DNA of 18,464 nt from NCBI RefSeq assembly GCF_001854865.1, contig NZ_MDDW01000005.1:55598-74061 (forward strand), given 5' to 3'. A program made the position numbers and the translations under genes. This document shows, in pieces, positions 14,499 to 18,464 of the stretch; positions within the stretch are counted from its first letter, which is position 1, and each line of letters begins with the position of its first letter. Source of the DNA: Rhizobium sp. LCM 4573. GTDB taxonomy: Bacteria; Pseudomonadota; Alphaproteobacteria; Rhizobiales; Rhizobiaceae. Under the pieces are notes generated by a model. It worked only from the letters and a program-made list of their open reading frames with translations, was not told where the DNA came from and did not search any database.

Positions 14499-14927
14499 AT
14501 GAACATTGCCATGAACGACGACATCCGCCTCGCGATTATCGTGAACCCTGCCCTTTCCCTCGGCTTTCTCGCAAATACGGTCGGCGCCGTCTCCATCGGC
14601 CTCGGGGCGAAGCTGCCGCTTCTTGCCGCCCGGCAACTGACGGATCGCGATGGCCGCGCCATCGATATCAGCTCGAACCACCCCGTTCCCATCCTCCAGG
14701 CCGATGCGGATGCGATCCGCTCGATCATGCTGAAGGCGATCGACTATCCCGAGCGGCGTTCGGTCGTCGCCTTTCCGGCCTTCGCCCGCTCGCTCCACGA
14801 TTACCGGGAATACGAGGCTACGTTCCCGGATCGGAACCTGACGGCGGAAACCATAGACGGTCTCGGCATCGCCGGACCGGCGAAATGGGTGAAGTCGCTG
14901 ACCGGCAGCCTCAAGCTCTTGCGTTAA
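14499..14927 (+). CDS. DUF2000-family protein
   Basis: A 142-residue protein of the DUF2000 family. Visible features are the opening strand DIRLAIIVNPALSLGFLANTVGAVSIGLG, the core HPVPILQADADAIRSIMLKA, a strand VVAFPAFARSLHDYREYEATF, and a final GIAGPAKWVKSLTGSLKLLR. DUF2000 is related in fold to peptidyl-tRNA hydrolase 2, but members lack an assigned reaction. ATG 14499 is used; ATG 14511 is also possible, and neither has a strong ribosome binding site. Its divergent neighbour is an Lrp-type regulator with a palindrome between the two, which suggests the gene is regulated by an amino acid and may act in amino-acid metabolism. That role is inferred from position. Confidence 0.85.
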   Translation: MNIAMNDDIRLAIIVNPALSLGFLANTVGAVSIGLGAKLPLLAARQLTDRDGRAIDISSNHPVPILQADADAIRSIMLKAIDYPERRSVVAFPAFARSLHDYREYEATFPDRNLTAETIDGLGIAGPAKWVKSLTGSLKLLR

Positions 14928-14952
14928 ACAACAAGCTCTTGGGCTCAATATG

Positions 14953-14978
14953 AAAAAGGGCCGCGATCGACGCGGCCC
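14953..14978 (-). terminator. Intrinsic terminator of the copper operon
   Basis: GGGCCGCG and CGCGGCCC form a perfect 8-base-pair stem with an ATCGA loop. On the minus strand it is followed by TTTTT. It starts 10 bases after the stop of the YcnI-PCuAC gene. On the plus strand it lies 30 bases after the DUF2000 stop with only a weak T-rich tail, so it may serve both convergent genes. Confidence 0.88.
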
Positions 14979-14987
14979 TGTTCCTGT

Positions 14988-15977
14988 TCAGTTATGCTGG
15001 TGCCCGCCGGGTCCGGCCGCTTCCACCGGCAGCACGAGATCGACGCTGCCGGCCTTTTCGAATGTCAGCGTCAAAGGCACGCTTGCGCCCTGCTTGAACG
15101 GCTCCTTCACCTTGATGAACATCAGGTGCAGGCCGCCCGGCGTGAGTTCAACCGTCTTGCCGGCCGGAACCGGAATGCCCGTTTCCAGCTTGCGCATTTT
15201 CATCACCTGCCCCTGCATTTCCATCTCGTGCAGCTCGACGGTGCCGGCGATGGAGGAGGATGCGGAGACCAGAACGTCATCCTCACCGCCGTTGTTCTTC
15301 ACGGTGAAATAGCCGCCGCCGACCGGCTGGCCGGGCAGCATCGCCTTGGTGAAGGCGCCCGTCACTTCGATATCTCCGACCTTCACCGCTTCCTCATGGG
15401 CAGGAGCGGTGGCGGCGTGATCCCCATGGCCGGCGTGTTCGCCATGCCCTTCTTTCGCCTTGGAGGCGACTTCGATCACCGGAGCCGGGCTTTCCAGCGA
15501 ATGCGGATTGACCCCTGCTGCGGCAACCTCATCCCATGCAACCCTGCCATCGGTTCCGCAAAGCTGAACGGTCGGGAACGCCAGCGCGGTGCCGGCTGCC
15601 ACGCCCGAGATTTTGCCGCGAACGACGAAGGTGTCGTAATAGGCATCCGGCAGGTCGCCGTTCTTCCAGCGGATCTCCACCGGACCGGACGTCACCTTGT
15701 CGCCATGGTCGTCATAGGTCTTTGCGTAGTCGCCGGAGATGACCTCCAGTTCCCAGCCGGGCTTCGGCTGCGGCTTGGCGAGTATGAAGCCTTCCGGCAG
15801 CTTGATCTGCACCTCGGTTGTTGCCTTGCCGTCGCAGCCATGCGGCACCTGCAGCGCCGCCACGACATAGCTTTCCTCGGTCGCAGACGACTGGGTGAAG
15901 GTTGCGTGCGCTTGAGCCCCGGCAATGCCGGCGGCGGCGAAAATGCCCGTCAGGGCGATCGTGTTGATGGTCTTCAT
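14988..15977 (-). CDS. YcnI (DUF1775)-PCuAC fusion, periplasmic copper protein
   Basis: A 329-residue exported protein with two copper-related domains. The signal peptide ends at AQA, so the predicted mature protein begins with H24. Residues 24-170 are a DUF1775/YcnI domain (TTEVQIKLPEG with E55, PKPGWELEV, VAWDE with W148, and a probable disulfide C48-C140). For Bacillus YcnI a copper site made by the N-terminal His with a Glu and a nearby Trp has been described, and the equivalents appear here. Residues about 177-195 form a His-rich linker (GHGEHAGHGDH). Residues 198-315 are a PCuAC domain with H250, M261, H284 and M286 as likely Cu(I) ligands. The tail GGHQHN adds two more His. It probably delivers copper to cytochrome oxidase or stores it. 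A terminator follows; the upstream gene is a small Cys protein. Confidence 0.94.
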   Translation of the reverse strand: MKTINTIALTGIFAAAGIAGAQAHATFTQSSATEESYVVAALQVPHGCDGKATTEVQIKLPEGFILAKPQPKPGWELEVISGDYAKTYDDHGDKVTSGPVEIRWKNGDLPDAYYDTFVVRGKISGVAAGTALAFPTVQLCGTDGRVAWDEVAAAGVNPHSLESPAPVIEVASKAKEGHGEHAGHGDHAATAPAHEEAVKVGDIEVTGAFTKAMLPGQPVGGGYFTVKNNGGEDDVLVSASSSIAGTVELHEMEMQGQVMKMRKLETGIPVPAGKTVELTPGGLHLMFIKVKEPFKQGASVPLTLTFEKAGSVDLVLPVEAAGPGGHQHN

Positions 15978-16051
15978 CGGATGTCCTCTTCCGGCAAAGG
16001 CGCGTTTCGGCCATCGATCCGGGAATGATGTGATGCGTTCGGGTAAAGCAG

Positions 16052-16426
16052 TCAGGCCGCCGGCGGCGGCGCGCGGGAGTTTGGCCGGATGAGCGATCTT
16101 CCGCCAAGGATCGGCGCCTCGCCCGTCAGCGGGCTGAAAAGGGACGCCTGTTTCCGTGCAAGCCAGGCCTCGTCGCTCGGCGGCGGCAGGATGATCGAGC
16201 CGGCGAGCAGGCAGGCTTCGCAGACCGGCTTTGCAGCGGGTAACTCGCGATGCCCGCCTTCGGTGCAGATCTCCGCGAAGGTACCGTCCGGCAGCCGGTA
16301 GGCCTCGTCATAGGAGGCAAGCGGCGCGGCGGCGATGACCGGCTGATGGGCGAATCCAAGCGATAGCAGCACCGCTGCGCAGAGAATGCGCAAAAGCTTC
16401 GCCGCTGTCTTCATTCCACCCGTCAT
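16052..16426 (-). CDS. Small exported Cys protein, DUF2946-like
   Basis: A 124-residue protein with a signal peptide (hydrophobic core LLRILCAAVLLSLGF, probable cleavage after VIAA). The mature part has three conserved-looking Cys, in the pattern EICTEGG and KPVCEACLLAGS, like the DUF2946 family. The C-terminus is Pro/Arg-rich. It lies 74 bases upstream of the YcnI-PCuAC gene on the same strand and is probably co-transcribed, so a role in periplasmic metal (copper) handling is likely, but this is inferred. The start is ATG 16426, preceded by AGGTGAGG; ATG 16414, four codons later, is equally possible and would begin nearer the basic residues. The frame is open much further upstream, across the gcv leader, but that part is not plausible as protein. 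Confidence 0.78.
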   Translation of the reverse strand: MTGGMKTAAKLLRILCAAVLLSLGFAHQPVIAAAPLASYDEAYRLPDGTFAEICTEGGHRELPAAKPVCEACLLAGSIILPPPSDEAWLARKQASLFSPLTGEAPILGGRSLIRPNSRAPPPAA

Positions 16427-16488
16427 GCCCTCACCTGTTTGACCATGCTCCGATACCGCAGTTCCGGGGCAAGCGCAAAAGATGAATT

Positions 16489-16526
16489 GTCGCGTCCTCT
16501 CTTCCTTCGCCTTGAAGCGACGCGAC
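16489..16526. repeat. 8-base inverted repeat in the DUF2946-gcvT gap
   Basis: GTCGCGTC (16489-16496) and GACGCGAC (16519-16526) are exact inverted copies 22 bases apart, located between the divergent copper and gcv promoters. This could be an operator for the copper genes or a chance pair. No copper-regulator gene is nearby and no other pattern stands out in 16427-16556. Confidence 0.25.
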
Positions 16527-16556
16527 GAAAATCTTGCTGACAGCGACATTTGGCTC

Positions 16557-16584
16557 TTGCCAAGCGGATACCCTCGCCGATAAT
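16557..16584 (+). promoter_or_regulatory. Probable sigma-70 promoter of the gcv operon
   Basis: TTGCCA (16557-16562) and GATAAT (16579-16584) are 16 bases apart, placing the start of transcription near 16591, a few bases before the riboswitch. Position and box quality fit well; not tested. Confidence 0.55.
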
Positions 16585-16596
16585 GACGGCCAGCCC

Positions 16597-16751
16597 GCTG
16601 GGAGAAGCCGCTTCGATGCGGTGCCGAAGGAGCAACCGCCCCGGAAACTCTCAGGCAAAAGGACCAGCAGGCAACCGACAGGACTCTGGAGAGAAGCCTT
16701 CGCAAGGAAGGCTCGCCGAAGGGATAACAATCTCAGGCGAAAAGGACAGAG
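16597..16751 (+). ncRNA. Tandem glycine riboswitch
   Basis: Two glycine aptamers in series in the gcvT leader. Aptamer 1 (16597-16668): outer stem GCTGG/CCAGC, GCCGAAGGAGCAA at 16623-16635, and AACTCTCAGGCAAAAGGAC from 16646. Aptamer 2 (16684-16751): outer stem CTCTG/CAGAG, GCCGAAGGGATAACA at 16715, and ATCTCAGGCGAAAAGGACAG from 16730. The linker is 15 bases. These are the conserved cores of the glycine riboswitch class, which normally turns on the glycine cleavage genes when glycine is high. The expression platform lies between 16752 and 16835: a GGCGC/GCGCC hairpin (16765-16780) and a hairpin over the ribosome binding site, with no T-run, so control is probably at translation. Confidence 0.96.
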
Positions 16752-16810
16752 GGGGCTCGAAACCGGCGCTTCACCGCGCCTGAAACTGAGCCGGCGCGCC
16801 GTTCGATATT

Positions 16811-16833
16811 GGGCGCCAAACCTGGAGGCGTCC
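16811..16833 (+). promoter_or_regulatory. Hairpin over the gcvT ribosome binding site
   Basis: GGGCGCC (16811-16817) can pair with GGCGTCC (16827-16833) in seven pairs including one G-U, with loop AAACCTGGA. This covers part of GGAGG (16824-16828), the ribosome binding site seven bases before the TTG start. Upstream GCGCC/GGCGC segments could compete for GGGCGCC, giving a simple on/off switch. Pairing is read from sequence only. Confidence 0.45.
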
Positions 16834-16835
16834 CC

Positions 16836-17984
16836 TTGGACGATAAGACCAACGATCCGACCGTCCTCAAGAAAACCCCGCTTCATGCGCTGCATGTTTC
16901 GCTCGGTGCGAAGATGGTGCCGTTTGCGGGCTATGACATGCCGGTGCAATATCCGGCCGGCGTGCTGAAGGAGCATCTTCAAACCCGCGCCGCCTCCGGC
17001 CTGTTCGACGTCTCCCACATGGGCCAGGTGATCGTCAAAGCAAAGTCCGGCGCCTATGAGGATGCCGCGCTCGCCCTAGAGAGCCTCGTTCCGGTCGATA
17101 TTCTTGGCCTAAAGGAAGGCCGCCAGCGTTACGGCTTCTTCACCGATGAGAACGGCGGCATTCTCGACGATCTGATGATTACCAATCGCGGCGACCACCT
17201 GCTCGTCGTCGTCAACGCAGCCTGCAAGGAAGCTGATGTCGCCCATATGGAGGCGCATCTTTCCGGCTGCGACGTGACGTTGCTTGAGGATCGCGCTCTT
17301 CTCGCCCTTCAGGGTCCGCGCGCCGAGGCGGTGCTGGCCGAATTCTGGCCGGACGTCGTCGACATGAAATTCATGGATGTCTCTGACGCCAGCCTCCACG
17401 ATGTTCCGTGCATCATCTCCCGCTCCGGCTATTCCGGAGAAGACGGTTTCGAAATCTCGGTTCCCGCCGAAAGCGCCGAACAGATCGCCAAGGCTTTCCT
17501 TGAAGATCCGCACTGCATGCCGATCGGGCTCGGCGCGCGCGACTCGCTGCGCCTCGAAGCCGGTCTTTGTCTCTATGGCAACGACATCGACACCGATACT
17601 TCCCCGATCGAGGCAGCGCTCGAATGGGCGATCCAGAAGGCTCGCCGCGCCTCAGGCGCCCGCATGGGCGGCTTTCCCGGCGCTTCCCGCATCCTCGATG
17701 AATTGACGAACGGCACTTCGCGACGCCGCGTCGGTCTGAAGCCCGAAGGCAAGGCCCCTGTCCGGTCGCATGCCAAGCTCTATGCCGATGCGGAAGGCCG
17801 CCGGGAGATCGGCGAAGTCACGTCCGGCACATTCGGTCCCTCGGTCGAAGGCCCGGTCGCCATGGGCTACGTGCCGACCGATTTCGCTGAAGCCGGCACA
17901 CAGGTTTTCGCAGAGGTGCGCGGCAAGTATCTGCCCGTCGCCGTCGCCGCACTTCCCTTCATCACACCGACTTACAAGCGTTAA
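16836..17984 (+). CDS. gcvT: Glycine cleavage system T protein (aminomethyltransferase)
   Basis: A 382-residue enzyme that takes the aminomethyl group from lipoyl-GcvH, releases ammonia and passes the one-carbon unit to tetrahydrofolate. Motifs in order: KKTPLHALHVSLGAKMVPFAGYDMPVQYPAG, LFDVSHMGQ, NGGILDDLMI with the catalytic acid at D111/D112, GYSGEDGFEISV, and GARDSLRLEAGLCLYGND with the C-terminal SGTFGPSVEGPVAMGYV barrel segment. Translation starts at TTG 16836: GGAGG lies seven bases before it and it gives the family N-terminus (MDDKTNDPTVLKKTPLHALH). An in-frame TTG at 16809 would run through the ribosome binding site and is rejected. It is preceded by a glycine riboswitch and followed by gcvH across a palindromic repeat. 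Confidence 0.97.
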   Translation: MDDKTNDPTVLKKTPLHALHVSLGAKMVPFAGYDMPVQYPAGVLKEHLQTRAASGLFDVSHMGQVIVKAKSGAYEDAALALESLVPVDILGLKEGRQRYGFFTDENGGILDDLMITNRGDHLLVVVNAACKEADVAHMEAHLSGCDVTLLEDRALLALQGPRAEAVLAEFWPDVVDMKFMDVSDASLHDVPCIISRSGYSGEDGFEISVPAESAEQIAKAFLEDPHCMPIGLGARDSLRLEAGLCLYGNDIDTDTSPIEAALEWAIQKARRASGARMGGFPGASRILDELTNGTSRRRVGLKPEGKAPVRSHAKLYADAEGRREIGEVTSGTFGPSVEGPVAMGYVPTDFAEAGTQVFAEVRGKYLPVAVAALPFITPTYKR

Positions 17985-18000
17985 CCACATGGCCAGAATT

Positions 18001-18118
18001 GCCCCTCATCCGGCTGCCGCCACCTTCTCCCCGTCGAGACGGGGAGAAGGACGCCTGCCGCGAACGCCCGCCTAGTCCCCTCTCCCCGCTTGCGGGGAGA
18101 GGGTTAGGGTGAGGGGCA
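18001..18118. repeat. RIME-like palindromic intergenic element
   Basis: The 169-base gap between gcvT and gcvH is mostly a mosaic repeat. Its ends are inverted (GCCCCTCATCC and GGGTGAGGGGC). Inside are two near-perfect hairpins: 18023-18050, CCTTCTCCCCGTC paired with GACGGGGAGAAGG (13 pairs, GA between), and 18078-18103, CCCTCTCCCCGC paired with GCGGGGAGAGGG (12 pairs, TT between). The form matches the rhizobial intergenic mosaic elements (RIME) and related alphaproteobacterial repeats known to occur in many copies between genes. Within this operon it would make two strong RNA hairpins and could change the ratio of gcvT to gcvH mRNA. Only one copy is in the window; copy number in the genome is not visible. 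Confidence 0.88.
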
Positions 18119-18153
18119 AAGAGCCGAACCAATATCACGAGAGGAACAAATCC

Positions 18154-18464
18154 ATGCTGAAATTCACCGCCGAACATGAATGGCTGAAGCTCGAGGGCGA
18201 TATCGCCACCGTCGGCATCACGAGCCACGCCGCCGAACAGCTCGGTGATCTCGTTTTCGTGGAGCTGCCGGAAGTGGGCGCCGAGCTTGTCAAGGACGGC
18301 AATGCCGCGACCGTCGAGAGCGTGAAAGCAGCTTCCGACGTCTATTGTCCGCTGGATGGCGAAGTCATCGAGATCAATCAAGCCATCGTGGACGACCCAT
18401 CGCTCGTCAATTCCGATCCCCAGGGTGCTGCCTGGTTCTTCAAGCTCAAGCTGAAGAACCCCGG
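18154..18464 (+). CDS. gcvH: Glycine cleavage system H protein, 3' end missing
   Basis: The first 103 codons of the lipoyl carrier protein of the glycine cleavage system, which ferries the aminomethyl group between the P, T and L proteins. Start is ATG 18154 with AGAGG at 18140-18144. Features: the typical N-terminus [20 protein letters not shown], the strand [11 protein letters not shown], the lipoylated lysine K58 in [21 protein letters not shown], and the end of the domain ALVNSDP-like ([17 protein letters not shown]). About 17 residues of a normal 120 are beyond the window. The next gene is expected to be gcvP. Lipoylation of K58 depends on LipB, also encoded in this window. Confidence 0.96.
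   Translation, partial: MLKFTAEHEWLKLEGDIATVGITSHAAEQLGDLVFVELPEVGAELVKDGNAATVESVKAASDVYCPLDGEVIEINQAIVDDPSLVNSDPQGAAWFFKLKLKNP

Noticed and set aside
14912..14941. Direct repeat CAAGCTCTTG twice with a 20-base period
   Set aside because: One copy is inside the DUF2000 coding end (KLLR region) and the other just after it; only two copies, so chance or a small local duplication is enough to explain it.
16427..16705. N-terminal extension of the DUF2946-like protein up to 16705
   Set aside because: The extra 93 codons would run antisense through the gcv promoter and riboswitch, and the signal peptide begins only at the ATG 16426/16414.
18001..18118. CRISPR-like or intrinsic-terminator reading of the palindromes between gcvT and gcvH
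   Set aside because: There are only two different palindromes, no repeat-spacer periodicity and no T-run after either stem; an intergenic mosaic repeat fits better.

Overview
The window looks like chromosomal DNA of an alphaproteobacterium, most likely a member of the Rhizobiaceae (Rhizobium, Ensifer, Shinella or Agrobacterium type). The grounds are high GC with strong GC bias at third positions, a bacterial Atp12-family F1 assembly chaperone, a tandem glycine riboswitch in front of gcvT, a two-palindrome intergenic repeat of the rhizobial RIME type, and protein sequences typical of that family. The genus is inferred and was not tested by a search. No phage, insertion sequence, CRISPR array or integration site is visible. 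Most genes are recognisable core functions.

Layout. 1-784: two BON-domain proteins, the first cut by the window edge. 781-1203: an OsmC-family protein on the opposite strand whose stop codon overlaps that of the second BON gene. 1384-4319: a complete TRAP transporter (dctP, dctQ, dctM) with a strong hairpin after dctP and a terminator after dctM. 4410-4525: tRNA-Leu(GAG) with its terminator, minus strand. 4703-6405: lipB and an EamA/DMT permease. 6517-10064: a glutathione-dependent formaldehyde oxidation locus whose two enzymes, adhC and fghA, are separated by three small genes of poorly known function (DUF1508, DUF188/YaiI, DUF1345).

10072-13477, minus strand: crcB/fluC, an RluA-type pseudouridine synthase, a HAD phosphatase, an Atp12-type chaperone and an unknown exported protein. 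The pseudouridine synthase, HAD and Atp12 genes overlap end to end. 13593-13868: a small orphan protein. 13876-14927: an Lrp/AsnC regulator divergent from a DUF2000 gene, with a perfect inverted repeat between them. 14988-16426, minus strand: a copper-handling pair, a YcnI (DUF1775)-PCuAC fusion preceded by a small exported Cys protein. 16557-18464: promoter, tandem glycine riboswitch, a possible Shine-Dalgarno-masking hairpin, gcvT with a TTG start, a RIME-like repeat, and the start of gcvH, which runs off the window.

Functional links. lipB makes the octanoyl precursor of lipoate, the cofactor carried by the GcvH lysine at the far end of the window. The gcv genes break down glycine and yield one-carbon units; adhC and fghA clear formaldehyde. 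The most interesting leads are the copper fusion protein with a predicted mature N-terminal histidine, the Lrp-DUF2000 pair with its palindrome, and the three conserved unknown genes inside the formaldehyde locus. I did not find a clearly new multi-gene system.
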